DNA from: Hydractinia symbiolongicarpus
Lineage: Eukaryota; Cnidaria; Hydrozoa; Anthoathecata; Hydractiniidae
Reading direction: 5' to 3'
Length of the DNA stretch: 64,000 bases
Assembly: GCF_029227915.1 (NCBI RefSeq)
Contig: NC_079876.1
Location: 21,640,001-21,704,000, forward strand
Below the pieces are notes generated by a model that worked only from the letters and a program-made list of their open reading frames with translations, made no database searches and was not told the DNA's origin. The translations under genes were made by a program, and so were the position numbers. Every line of letters begins with the position of its first letter. The first letter of the stretch is position 1. Shown here piece by piece: positions 20,401-34,099 of this stretch.

Positions 20401-23400
20401 CGGCGTGGTAAGGCCATGGCTCGATGGAAAAAGACTTTGGACGACGTAGACCATTAAGAGTTGAAGGAATAGACCGATGGTAACCTGCACGGGGACGTGC
20501 AACAACTTGATTTACGTGTAAGACCTTTTTTATGCGTCAAAAGCCATATAACGGCCTTTAGAGGTCTGTACACGTTGTTGACGGTCTTGTAAGTCTATGG
20601 CGCAACGAAAAACGACTTCGGACGAGGTAAACCATTGAGGGTGGAAGGACTAGACCGACGGTAACCTGCGCTAACGCATGGAAGCACGTGTTTTACGTGT
20701 ATGGCTTTATTGAGAGGCAAAAGGCCATATAACAGCATTTAGAGGCCTGTACACGTAGTTGACGGTGTTGTAAGTCTACGGCGCAACGAAAAACGACTTC
20801 GGACGACGTAGACCATTGATGGTGGAAGGACTAGACCGATGGTAACCTGCGCTAACGCATGGAAGCACGTGTTTTACGTGCATGGCCTTTATTGAGACAC
20901 AAAAACTCTTATAACAGCATTTAGAGACCTGTACACGTAGTTGACGGTGTTGTAAGGCCATGGCTCAATGGAAAACGACTTGCTTTAGAGGCCTGTGCAC
21001 GCAGTTGACGGTTTTGTAAGTCTATAGCGCAATGACAAAGGACTTGGGACGTCGTAGTCTATTGAGTGTAGAAGGAATAGACCGATGGTTGTCTGTGCTA
21101 ACTCATGCAACCACGTGTTTAATGTATAAGGCCTTTATTGGGCGGGAAAAGTCCATATAACAGCATTGAGAGGCCTGTACATGTAGTTGACGGTGTTGTA
21201 AGGCCATGGCTCGATGGAAAATGACTTTGGACGACGTAGACCATTGAGTGTAGACGGAATAGACCGGTGGTACCCTGCACAGGCACGTGGAACCGCATGA
21301 TTTACGTGTAAGACCTTTTTTAGGCGTCAAAAGGCCATATAACAGCCTTTAGAGGACTGTACACGTAGTTGTCGGTGTTGTAAGGCCATGGCTCGATGGA
21401 AAAAGACTTTGGACGACGTAGACCATTGAGAGTGGAAGGAATAGACCGATGGTAACCTGCGCAGGCACGTGGAACCGCATGATTTACGTGTAAGACCTTT
21501 TTTAGGCGTCAAAAGGCCATATAACAGCTTTTAGAGGCCTGTACACGTTGTTGACGGTCTTGTAAGTCTATGGCGCAATGAAAAAGGACTTGGGATGTCT
21601 TAGTCCTTTGAGTGTGGGATGAATAGACCGATGATGGTAACCTGCGCTAACGCATGGAAGCACGTGTTTTACGTGCAAGGACTTTATTGAGCGGCAAAAG
21701 GCCATAAAGCAGCATTTAGAGGTCTGTACACGTAGTTGACAGTGTTCTAAAGTCATGGCTCGATGGAAAACGACTTGGGACGTCGTAGTCTATTGAGTGT
21801 AGAAGGAATAGACCGATGGTTGTTTGTGCGAACTCATAAAACTACGTGTTTAACGTTTAAGGCCTTTATTGGGCGGGAAAAGTCCATATAACAGCATTTA
21901 GAGATCTGTACACGTAGCTGATGGTGTTGTAGGGCCATGGGTCGATGGAAAACAACTTTGGACGACGTAGACCATTGAGAGTGGACGGAATAGACCGGTG
22001 GTAACCTGCGCAGGCACGTGGAACCACTTGATTTACGTGTAAGACCTTTTTTAACCGTCAAAAGGCCATATAACGGCCTTTAGAGGCTTGTACACGTAGT
22101 TGACGGTGTTGTAAGTCTATGGTGCATTGAAAAACGACTTTGGACGACGTAGACCATTGAGAGAGGAAGGACTAGACAGATGGTAACCTGCGCTAACGCA
22201 TGGAAGCACGTGTTTTACGTGTATGGCCTTTATTGAGACACAAAAACTCTTATAACAGCATTTAGAGACCTGTACACGTAGTTGACGGTGTTGTAAGGCC
22301 ATGGCTCAATGGAAAACGACTTGCTTTAGAGGCCTGTGCACGCAGTTGACGGTTTTGTAAGTCTATAGCGCAATGACAAAGGACTTGGGACGTCGTAGTC
22401 TATTGAGTGTAGAAGGAATAGACCGATGGTTGTCTGTGCGAACTCATGCAACCACGTGTTTAACGTATAAGGCCTTTATTGGGCGGGAAAAGTCCATATA
22501 ACAGCATTTAGAGATCTGTACACGTAGTTGATGGTGTTGTAAGGCCATGGCTCGATGGAAAACGACTTTGGACGACGTAGACCATTGAGAGTGGACGGAA
22601 TAGACCGGTGGTAACCAGCGCAGGAACGTGGAACCACTTGATTTACGTGTAAGACCTTTTTTAGGCGTCAAAAGCCCATATAACGGTCTTTAGAGGTCTG
22701 TACACGTAGTTGATGGTGTTGTAAGGCCATGGCTCGATGGAAAACGACTTTGGACGTCGTAGTCTATTGAGTGTAGATGGAATAGACCGATGGTTGTCTG
22801 TGCGAACTCATAAAACCACGTGTTTAACGTTTAAGGCCTTTATTCGGCGGGAAAAGACCATATAACAGCATTTAGAGATCTGTACACGTAGTTGATTGTG
22901 TTGTAAGGCCATGGCTCGATGAAAAACAACTTTGGACGACGTAGACCATTGAGAGTGGACGGAATAGACCGGTGGTAACCTGCGCAGGCACGTGGAACCA
23001 CTTGATTTACGTGTAAGACCTTTTCTAACAGTCAAAAGGCCATATAACGGCCTTTAGAGGCATGTGCACGCAGTTGACGGTTTTGTAAGGCTATAGCGCA
23101 ATGAAAAAGGACTTGGGACGTCCTAGTCCATTGAGTGTGGGAGGAATAGACCGATGGTAACCTACACTAACGCAAGGGAGCACGTGTTTTACGTGTAAGG
23201 TCTTTATTAGGCCGCAAAAGCCCAAATAACAGTATTTAGAGACCTGTACACGTAGTTGACGGTGTTGTAAGTCTATGACGCAATGAAAAAGGACTTGGGA
23301 TGTCTTAGTCCTTTGAGTGTGGGATGAATAGACCGATGATGGTAACCTGCGCTAACGCATGGAAGCACGTGTTTTGCGTGCAAGGACTTTATTGAGCGGC

Positions 23401-26400
23401 AAAAGGCCATAAAGCAGCATTTAGAGGTCTGTACACGTAGTTGACATTGTTCTAAAGTCATGGCTCGATGGAAAACGACTTGGGACGTCGTAGCCTATTG
23501 AGTGTAGAAGGAATAGACCGATGGTTGTCTGTGTGAACTCATAAAACTACGTGTTTAACGTTTAAGGCCTTTATTGGACGGGAAAAGTCCATATAACAGC
23601 ATTTAGAGATCTGTACACGTAGCTGATGGTGTTGTAAGGCCATGGGTCGATGGAAAACAACTTTGGACGACGTAGACCATTGAGAGTGGACGGAATAGAC
23701 CGGTGGTAACCTGCGCAGGCACGTGGAACCACTTGATTTACGTGTATGACCTTTTTTAACCGTCAAAAGGCCATATAACGGCCTTTAGAGGCTTGTACAC
23801 GTAGTTGATGGTGTTGTAAGGCCATGGCTCGATGGAAAACGACTTTGGACGTCGTAGTCTATTGAGTGTAGAAGGAATAGACCGATGATTGTCTGTGCTA
23901 ACTCAAGCAACTACGTGTTTAACGTATAAGACCTTTATTGGGCGGGAAAAGTCCATAAAACAGCATTGAGAGACCTGTACACGTAGTTGTCGGTGTTGTA
24001 AGGCCATGGCTCGATGGAAAAAGACTTTGGACGACGTAGACCATTGAGAGAGGAAGGAATAGACCGATGGTAACCTGCGCAGGCACGTGGAACCGCATGA
24101 TTTACGTGTAAGACCTTTTTTAGGCGTCAAAAGGCCATATAACAGCTTTTAGAGGCCTGTACACGTTGTTGACGGTCTTGTAAGTCTATGGCGCAACGAA
24201 AAACGACTTCGGACGAGGTAAACCATTGAGGGTGGAAGGACTAGACCGACGGTAACCTGCGCTAACGCATGGAAGCACGTGTTTTACGTTTATGGTCTTT
24301 ATTGAGACACAAAAGGCCATATAACAGCATTTAGAGACGTGTACACGTAGTTGTCGGTGTTGTAAGGCCATGGCTCGATGGAAAAAGACTTTGGACGACG
24401 TAGACCATTGAGAGTGGAAGGAATAGACCGATGGTAACCTGCGCAGGCACGTGGAACCGCATGATTTACGTGTAAGACCTTTTTTAGGCGTCAAAAGGCC
24501 ATATAACAGCTTTTAGAGGCCTGTACACGTTGTTGACGGTCTTGTAAGTCTATGGCGCAACGAAAAACGACTTCGGACGAGGTAAACCATTGAGGGTGGA
24601 AGGACTAGACCGACGGTAACCTGCGTTAACGCATGGAAGCACGTGTTTTACGTTTATGGTCTTTATTGAGACACAAAAGGCCATATAACAGCATTTAGAG
24701 ACGTGTACACGTAGTTGACGGCGTGGTAAGGCCATGGCTCGATGGAAAAAGACTTTGGACGACGTAGACCATTAAGAGTTGAAGGAATAGACCGATGGTA
24801 ACCTGCACGGGGACGTGCAACAACTTGATTTACGTGTAAGACCTTTTTTATGCGTCAAAAGCCATATAACGGCCTTTAGAGGTCTGTACACGTTGTTGAC
24901 GGTCTTGTAAGTCTATGGCGCAACGAAAAACGACTTCGGACGAGGTAAACCATTGAGGGTGGAAGGACTAGACCGACGGTAACCTGCGCTAACGCATGGA
25001 AGCACGTGTTTTACGTGTATGGCTTTATTGAGAGGCAAAAGGCCATATAACAGCATTTAGAGGCCTGTACACGTAGTTGACGGTGTTGTAAGTCTACGGC
25101 GCAACGAAAAACGACTTCGGACGACGTAGACCATTGATGGTGGAAGGACTAGACCGATGGTAACCTGCGCTAACGCATGGAAGCACGTGTTTTACGTGCA
25201 TGGCCTTTATTGAGACACAAAAACTCTTATAACAGCATTTAGAGACCTGTACACGTAGTTGACGGTGTTGTAAGGCCATGGCTCAATGGAAAACGACTTG
25301 CTTTAGAGGCCTGTGCACGCAGTTGACGGTTTTGTAAGTCTATAGCGCAATGACAAAGGACTTGGGACGTCGTAGTCTATTGAGTGTAGAAGGAATAGAC
25401 CGATGGTTGTCTGTGCTAACTCATGCAACCACGTGTTTAATGTATAAGGCCTTTATTGGGCGGGAAAAGTCCATATAACAGCATTGAGAGGCCTGTACAT
25501 GTAGTTGACGGTGTTGTAAGGCCATGGCTCGATGGAAAATGACTTTGGACGACGTAGACCATTGAGTGTAGACGGAATAGACCGGTGGTACCCTGCACAG
25601 GCACGTGGAACCGCATGATTTACGTGTAAGACCTTTTTTAGGCGTCAAAAGGCCATATAACAGCTTTTAGAGGCCTGTACACGTTGTTGACGGTCTTGTA
25701 AGTCTATGGCGCAACGAAAAACGACTTCGGACGAGGTAAACCATTGAGGGTGGAAGGACTAGACCGACGGTAACCTGCGCTAACGCATGGAAGCACGTGT
25801 TTTACGTTTATGGTCTTTATTGAGACACAAAAGGCCATATAACAGCATTTAGAGACGTGTACACGTAGTTGACGGCGTGGTAAGGCCATGGCTCGATGGA
25901 AAAAGACTTTGGACGACGTAGACCATTAAGAGTTGAAGGAATAGACCGATGGTAACCTGCACGGGCACGTGCAACAACTTGATTTACGTGTAAGACCTTT
26001 TTTATGCGTCAAAAGCCATATAACGGCCTTTAGAGGTCTGTACACGTTGTTGACGGTCTTGTAAGTCTATGGCGCAACGAAAAACGACTTCGGACGAGGT
26101 AAACTATTGAGGGTGGAAGGACTAGACCGACGGTAACCTGCGCTAACGCATGGAAGCACGTGTTTTACGTGTATGGCTTTATTGAGAGGCAAAAGGCCAT
26201 ATAACAGCATTTAGAGGCCTGTATACGTAGTTGACGGTGTTGTAAGTCTACGGCGCAACAAAAAACGACTTCGGACGACGTAGACCATTGATGGTGGAAG
26301 GACTAGACCGATGGTAACCTGCGCTAACGCATGGAAGCACGTGTTTTACGTGCATGGCCTTTATTGAGACACAAAAACTCTTATAACAGCATTTAGAGAC

Positions 26401-26850
26401 CTGTACACGTAGTTGACGGTGTTGTAAGGCCATGGCTCAATGGAAAACGACTTGCTTTAGAGGCCTGTGCACGCAGTTGACGGTTTTGTAAATCTATAGC
26501 GCAAGGACAAAGGACTTGGGACGTCGTAGTCTATTGAGTGTAGAAGGAATAGACCGATGGTTGTCTGTGCTAACTCATGCAACCACGTGTTTAATGTATA
26601 AGGCCTTTATTGGGCGGGAAAAGTCCATATAACAGCATTGAGAGGCCTGTACATGTAGTTGACGGTGTTGTAAGGCCATGGCTCGATGGAAAATGACTTT
26701 GGACGACGTAGACCATTGAGTGTAGACGGAATAGACCGGTGGTACCCTGCACAGGCACGTGGAACCGCATGATTTACGTGTAAGACCTTTTTTAGGCGTC
26801 AAAAGGCCATATAACAGCCTTTAGAGGACTGTACACGTTGTTGACGGTGT
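16500..26850. repeat. Duplication of a block of about 5 kb, two rearranged copies
   Basis: 16500-21540 corresponds to 21540-26850. The first part matches at an offset of 5045 (16523/21568, 16789/21834). The rest matches at 4682 (17762/22444, 18126/22808, 19221/23903), because copy 2 has lost 363 bp, two monomers, through a hybrid monomer at 22117-22302. A 364-bp dimer present twice in copy 1 (19504 and 19868) occurs once in copy 2. Copy 2 also contains an extra internal duplication of 1154 bp. Confidence 0.85.
19504..20231. repeat. Tandem pair of 364-bp dimers
   Basis: 19504-19867 and 19868-20231 appear identical by eye. Each is two monomers of different classes. This is the shortest and apparently most recent duplication in the array. 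Confidence 0.85.
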
Positions 26851-26900
26851 TGTAAGTCTATGGCGCAATGAAAAACGACTTCGGACGACGTAGACCATTG
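25000..26900. repeat. Higher-order repeat, period about 1154 bp
   Basis: Landmarks at 25094 and 25421 recur at 26248 and 26575, an offset of 1154. The period is seven monomers minus about 120 bp, which fits one truncated monomer per unit (junctions at 25299 and 26453). Confidence 0.85.
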
Positions 26901-28859
26901 AGAGTGGAAGGAATAGACCGATGGTAACCTGCGCAGGCATGTGCAACAACTTGATTTACGTGTAAGACCTTTCTTAGGCGTCAAAAGGCCATATAACAGC
27001 CTTTAGAGGCCTGTACACGTTGTTGACGGTGTTGTAAGTCTATGGCGCAATGAAAAACGACTTCGAACGACGTAGACAATTGAGGGTGGAAGGACTAGAC
27101 CGATGGTAACCTGCGCTAACGCATGGAAGCACGTGTTTTACGTGTCAGGCCTTTATTGAGAGACAAAGGCCATGTAAAAACTTTTAGAGGCCTGTACACG
27201 TAGTTGACGGTGTTGTAAGGCCATGGCTTGATGGAAAACGAATTAGGACGTCGTAGTACATTGAGAGTGGAAGGACTAGACCCATCGTAACGGGCCCGGG
27301 CACGTGGAACTATGTGATTCACATGTAAGACCTTTACTAAGCATCAAAATGCCATATAACAGCCTTTAGAGGCCTGCGCACGAAGTTGACGGTTTTGTAA
27401 GGCTAAAGCGCAATGACAAAGGACTTGGGACGTCGTAGTCTATTGAGTGTAGAAGTAATAGACCGATGGTTGTCTGTGCTAACTCATGCAACCACGTGTT
27501 TAACGTATAGGGCCTTTATTGGGCGGGAAAAGTCCATATAACAGCATTGAGAGACCTGTACATGTAGTTGACGGTGTTGTAAGGCCATGGCTCGATGGAA
27601 AATGACGTTGGACGACGTAGACCATTGAGAGTAGACGGAATAGACCGGTGGTACCCTGCGCAGGCACGTGGAAACGCATGATTTACGTGTAAGACCTTTT
27701 TTAGGCGTCAAAAGGCCATATAACAGCCTTTAGAGGCCTGTACACGTTGTTGACGGTGTTGTAAGTCTATGGCGCAATGAAAAACGACTTCGGACGACGT
27801 AGACAATTGAGGGAGGAAGGACTAGACCGATGGTAACCTGCGCTAACGCATGGAAGCACATGTTTTACGTGTCAGGCCTTTATTGAGAGACAAAGGCCAT
27901 GTAAAAGCTTTTTGAGGCCTGTACACGTAGTTGACGGTGTTGTAAGTCTATGTCGCAATGAAAAACGACTTTGGACGACGTAGACCATTGAGTGTGGAAG
28001 GAATGGACCGACGGTAACCTGCGCTAACGCATGGGAGCACGTGTTTTACGTGCAAGGCCTTTGTTGGTCGGCAAAAGCCCATATAACAGTATTTAGAGAC
28101 CTGTACACGTAGTAGACGGTGTTCTAAAGTCATGGCTCGTTGGAAAAAGACTTTGGACGACGTAGACCATTGAGAGGGGAAGGAATAGAGCGATGGTAAC
28201 CTATGCAGGCACGTGCAACTACTTGATTTACGTGTAAGACATTTTTAGGCGTCAAAAGGCCATATAACGGCCTTTAGAGGTCTGTACACGTTGTTGACGG
28301 TGTTGTAAGGCCATGACTCGATGGAAAACCGCTTGGGACGTCGTAGTCCATTGAGGGTGGAAGGACTAGACCCATCATTCGACGTGCGCGGGCACGTTTA
28401 ACTATGTGATTCACATGTAAGACTTTTACTAGGCTTCAATAGGCCATACAACAGCATTTAGAGGCCTGTGCACGCAGTTGACAGTTTTGTAAGGCTATAG
28501 CGCAATGACAAAGGACTTGGGACGTCGTAGTCTATTGAGTGTAGAAGGAATAGACCGATGGTTGTCTGTGCGAACTCGTGCAACCACGTGTTTAACGTAT
28601 AAGGCCTTTATTGGGCGGGAAAAGTTCATATAACAGCATTTAGAGATCTGTACACTTAGTTGATGGTGTTGTAAGGCCATGGCTCGGTGAAAAACGACTT
28701 TGGACGACGTAGGCCATTGAGAGTGGACGGAATAGACCGGTGGTAACCAGCGCAGGCACGTGGAACCACTTGATTTACGTGTAAGACCTTTTTAGGCGTC
28801 AAAAGCCCATATAACGGCCTTTAGAGGTCTGTACACGTTGTTGACGGTGTTGTAAGTCT

Positions 28860-31680
28860 ATGGCGCAATGAAAAACGACTTCGGACGACGCAGACAATTG
28901 AGGGTGGAAGGACTAGACCGATGGTAACCTGCGCTAACGCATGGGAGCACGTGTTTTACGTGCAAGGCCTTTGTTGGTCGGCAAAAGCCCATATAACAGT
29001 ATTTAGAGACCTGTACACGTAGTAGACGGTGTTCTAAAGTCATGGCTCGTTGGAAAAAGACTTTGGACGACGTAGACCATTGAGAGGGGAAGGAATAGAG
29101 CGATGGTAACCTATGCAGGCACGTGCAATTACTTGATTTACGTGTAAGACATTTTTAGGCGTCAAAAGGCCATATAACGGCCTTTAGAGGCCTGTACACG
29201 TTGTTGACGGTGTTGTAAGGCCATGGCTCGATGGAAAACGGCTTGGGACGTCGTAGTCCATTGAGGGTGGAAGGACTAGACCCATCATTCGACGTGCGCG
29301 GGCACGTGGAACTATATGATTCACATGTAAGACTTTTACTAGGCTTCAATAGGCCATACAACAGCATTTAGAGGCCTGTGCACGCAGTTGACAGTTTTGT
29401 AAGGCTATAGCGCAATGACAAAGGACTTGGGACGTCGTAGTCTATTGATTGTAGAAGGAATAGACCGATGGTTGTCTGTGCGAACTCGTGCAACCGCGTG
29501 TTTAACGTATAAGGCCTTTATTGGGCGGGAAAAGTTCATATAACAGCATTTAGAGATCTGTACACGTAGTTGATGGTGTTGTAAGGCCATGGCTCGGTGA
29601 AAAACGACTTTGGACGACGTAGGCCATTGAGAGTGGACGGAATAGACCGGTGGTAACCAGCGCAGGCACGTGGAACCACTTGATTTACGTGTAAGACCTT
29701 TTTTAGGCGTCAAAAGCCCATATAACGGCCTTTAGAGGTCTGTACACGTAGTTGATGGTGTTGTAAGGACATGGCTCGATGGAAAACGACTTTGGACGTC
29801 GTAGTCCATTAAGTGTAGAAGGAATAGACCGATGGTTGTCTGTGCGAACTCATAAAACCACGTGTTTAACGTTTAAGGTCTTTATTCGGCGGGAAAAGAC
29901 CATATAACAGCATTTAGAGATCTGTACACGTAGTTGATGGTGTTGTAAGGCCATGGCTCGATGAAAAACCACTTTGGACAACGTAGACCATTGAGAGTGG
30001 ACGGATTAGACCGGTGGTAACCTGCGCGGGCACGTGGAACCGCTTGATTTACGTGTAAGACCTTTTTTAGGCGTCAAAAGGCGATATAACGGCCTTTAGA
30101 GGCGTGTACAGGTAATTGACGGTGTTGTAAGTTTATGGCGCAATGAAAAACTACTTTGGACAACGTAGAATATTGAGTGTGGAAGGAATTGACCGACGGT
30201 AACCTGCGCTGACGCATGGAAGCACGTGTTTTACGTGTCAGGCCTTTATTGAGAGACAAAGGCCATGTAAAAGCTTTTTGAGGCCTGTACACGTAGTTGA
30301 CGGTTTTGTAAGTCTATGTCGCAATGAAAAACGACTTTGGACGACGTAGACCATTGAGTGTGGAAGGAATGGACCGACGGTAACCTGCGCTAACGCATGG
30401 GAGCACGTGTTTTACGTGCAAGGCCTTTGTTGGTCGGCAAAAGCCCATATAACAGTATTTAGAGACCTGTACACGTAGTAGACGGTGTTCTAAAGTCATG
30501 GCTCGTTGGAAAAAGACTTTGGACGACGTAGACCATTGAGAGGGGAAGGAATAGAGCGATGGTAACCTATGCAGGCACGTGCAATTACTTGATTTACGTG
30601 TAAGACATTTTTAGGCGTCAAAAGGCCATATAACGGCCTTTAGAGGCCTGTACACGTTGTTGACGGTGTTGTAAGGCCATGGCTCGATGGAAAACGGCTT
30701 GGGACGTCGTAGTCCATTGAGGGTGGAAGGACTAGACCCATCATTCGACGTGCGCGGGCACGTGGAACTATATGATTCACATGTAAGACTTTTACTAGGC
30801 TTCAATAGGCCATACAACAGCATTTAGAGGCCTGTGCACGCAGTTGACAGTTTTGTAAGGCTATAGCGCAATGACAAAGGACTTGGGACGTCGTAGTCTA
30901 TTGAGTGTAGAAGGAATAGACCGATGGTTGTCTGTGCGAACTCGTGCAACCGCGTGTTTAACGTATAAGGCCTTTATTGGGCGGGAAAAGTTCATATAAC
31001 AGCATTTAGAGATCTGTACACGTAGTTGATGGTGTTGTAAGGCCATGGCTCGGTGAAAAACGACTTTGGACGACGTAGGCCATTGAGAGTGGACGGAATA
31101 GACCGGTGGTAACCAGCGCAGGCACGTGGAACCACTTGATTTACGTGTAAGACCTTTTTTAGGCGTCAAAAGCCCATATAACGGCCTTTAGAGGTCTGTA
31201 CACGTAGTTGATGGTGTTGTAAGGACATGGCTCGATGGAAAACGACTTTGGACGTCGTAGTCTATTGAGTGTAGAAGGAATAGACCGATGGTTGTCTGTG
31301 CGAACTCATAAAACCACGTGTTTAACGTTTAAGGTCTTTATTCGGCGGGAAAAGACCATATAACAGCATTTAGAGATCTGTACACGTAGTTGATGGTGTT
31401 GTAAGGCCATGGCTCGATGAAAAACCACTTTGGACAACGTAGACCATTGAGAGTGGACGGATTAGACCGGTGGTAACCTGCGCGGGCACGTGGAACCGCT
31501 TGATTTACGTGTAAGACCTTTTTTAGGCGTCAAAAGGCGATATAACGGCCTTTAGAGGCGTGTACAGGTAATTGACGGTGTTGTAAGTTTATGGCGCAAT
31601 GAAAAACTACTTTGGACAACGTAGAATATTGAGTGTGGAAGGAATTGACCGACGGTAACCTGCGCTGACGCATGGGAGCA
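28860..31680. repeat. Higher-order repeat, period 1456 bp, two copies
   Basis: Landmarks at 28858, 29155, 29405 and 30074 recur at 30314, 30611, 30861 and 31530. The offset of 1456 is exactly eight 182-bp monomers. A related five-monomer offset (910 bp) links 27948 with 28858. Confidence 0.88.
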
Positions 31681-34099
31681 CGTGATTTACGTGTAAGACC
31701 TTTTCTAACAGTCAAAAGGCCATATAACGGCCTTTAGAGGCATGTGCACACAGTTGACGGTTTTGTAAGGCTATAGCGCAATGAAGAAGGACTTGGGACG
31801 TCCTAGTCCATTGAACGTGGGAGGAATAGACCGATGGTAACCTACACTAACGCAATGGAGCACGTGTTTTACGTGTAAAGTCTTTATTAGGCCGCAAAAG
31901 CCCAAATAACAGTATTTAGAGACCTGTACACGTAGTTGACGGTTTTGTAAGGCTATAGCGCAATGAAGAAGGACTTGGGACGTCTTAGTCCTTTGAGTGT
32001 GGGAGGAATAGACCGATGATGGTAACCTGCCCTAACGCATGGAAGCACGTGTTTTACGTGGAAGGACTTTATTGGGTGGCAAAAGGTCATAAAGCAGCAT
32101 TTGAGGTCTGTACACGTAAGTGACAGTGTTCTAAAGTCATGGCTCTATGGAAAACGAGTTGGGACGTCGTAGTACATTGAGAGTGGAAGGACTAGACCCA
32201 TCGTAACGTGCGCGGGCACGTGGAACAATGTGATTCACATGTAAGACCTTTACTAGGCATCAATAGGCCATACAACAGCGTTTAGACGCCTGTGCACGCA
32301 GTTGACGGTTTTGTAAGGCTATAGCGCAATAACAAAGGACTTGGGACGTCGTAGTCTATTGAGTGTAGAAGGAATAGACCGATGGTTCTCTGCGCGAACT
32401 CATGCAACCACGTGTTTAACGTATAAGGCCTTTATTGGGCGGGAAAAGTTCATATAACAGCATTTAGAGATCTGTACACGTAGTTGATGGTGTTGTAAGG
32501 CCATGGCTCGATGGAAAACGACTTTGGACGACGTAGGCCATTGAGAGTGGACGGAATAGACCGGTGGTAACCAGCGCAGGCACGTGGAACCACTTGATTT
32601 ACGTGTAAGACCTTTTTTAGGCGTCAAAAGCCCATATAACGGCCTTTAGAGGTCTGTACACGTAGTTGATGGTGTTGTAAGGCCATGGCTCGATGAAAAA
32701 CGACTTTGGACGACGTAGACCATTGAGAGTGGACGGAATAGACCGGTGGTAACCTGCGCAGGCACGTGGAACCGCTTGATTTACGTGTAAGACCTTTTCT
32801 AACAGTCAAAAGGCCGTATAACGGCCTTTAGAGGCATGTGCACACAGTTGACGGTTTTGTAAGGCTATAGCGCAATGAAGAAGGACTTGGGACGTCTTAG
32901 TCCTTTGAGTGTGGGAGGAATAGACCGATGATGGTAACCTGCCCTAACGCATGGAAGCACGTGTTTTACGTGCAAGGACTTTATTGGGTGGCAAAAGGCC
33001 ATAAAGCAGCATTTGAGGTCTGTACACGTAGTTGACAGTGTTCTAAAGTCATGGCTCTATGGAAAACGAGTTGGGACGTCGTAGTACATTGAGAGTGGAA
33101 GGACTAGACCCATCGTAACGTGCGCGGCACGTGGAACAATGTGATTCACATGTAAGACCTTTTGCTAGGCATCAATAGGCCATACAACAGCGTTTAGACG
33201 CCTGTGCACGCAGTTGACGGTTTTGTAAGGCTATAGCGCAATGACAAAGGACTTGGGACGTCCTAGTCCATTGAACGTGGGAGGAATAGACCGATGGTAA
33301 CCTACACTAACGCAAGGGAGCACGTGTTTTACGTGTAAAGTCTTTATTAGGCCGCAAAAGCCCAAATAACAGTATTTAGAGACCTGTACACGTAGTTGAC
33401 GATGTTGTAAGTCTATGGCGCAATGAAAAAGGACTTGGGACGTCTTAGTCCTTTGAGTGTGGGAGGAATAGACTGATGATGGTAACCTGCCCTAACGAAT
33501 GGAAGCAGGTGTTTTACGTGCAAGAACTTCATTGAGCGGCAAAAGGCCATTAAGAGCATTTAGAGGCATGTGCACGCAGTTGACGGTTTTGTAAGGCTAT
33601 AGCGCAATGAAAAAGGACTTGGGACGTCCTAGTCCATTGAGTGTGGGAGGAATAGACCGATGGTAACCTACACTAACGCAAGGGAGCACGTGTTTTACGT
33701 GTAAGGTCTTTATTAGGCCGCAAAAGCCCAAATAACAGTATTTAGAGACCTGTAAACGTAGTTGGCGGTGTTGTAAGTCTATGGCGCAATGAAAAAGGAC
33801 TTGGGACGTCTTAGTCCTTTGAGTGTGGGAGGAATAGACCGATGATGGTAACCTGCGCTAACGCATGGAAGCACGTTTTTTACGTGCAAGGACTTTATTG
33901 AGCGGCAAAAGGCCATAAAGCAGCATTTAGAGGTCTGTACACGTAGTTGACAGTGTTCTAAAGTCATGGTTGGATGGAAAACGACTTGGGACGTCGTAGT
34001 CTATTGAGTGTAGCAGGAATAGACCGATGGTTGTCTGTGCGAACTCATAAAACTACGTGTTTAACGTTTAAGGCCTTTATTGGGCGGGAAAAGTCCATA

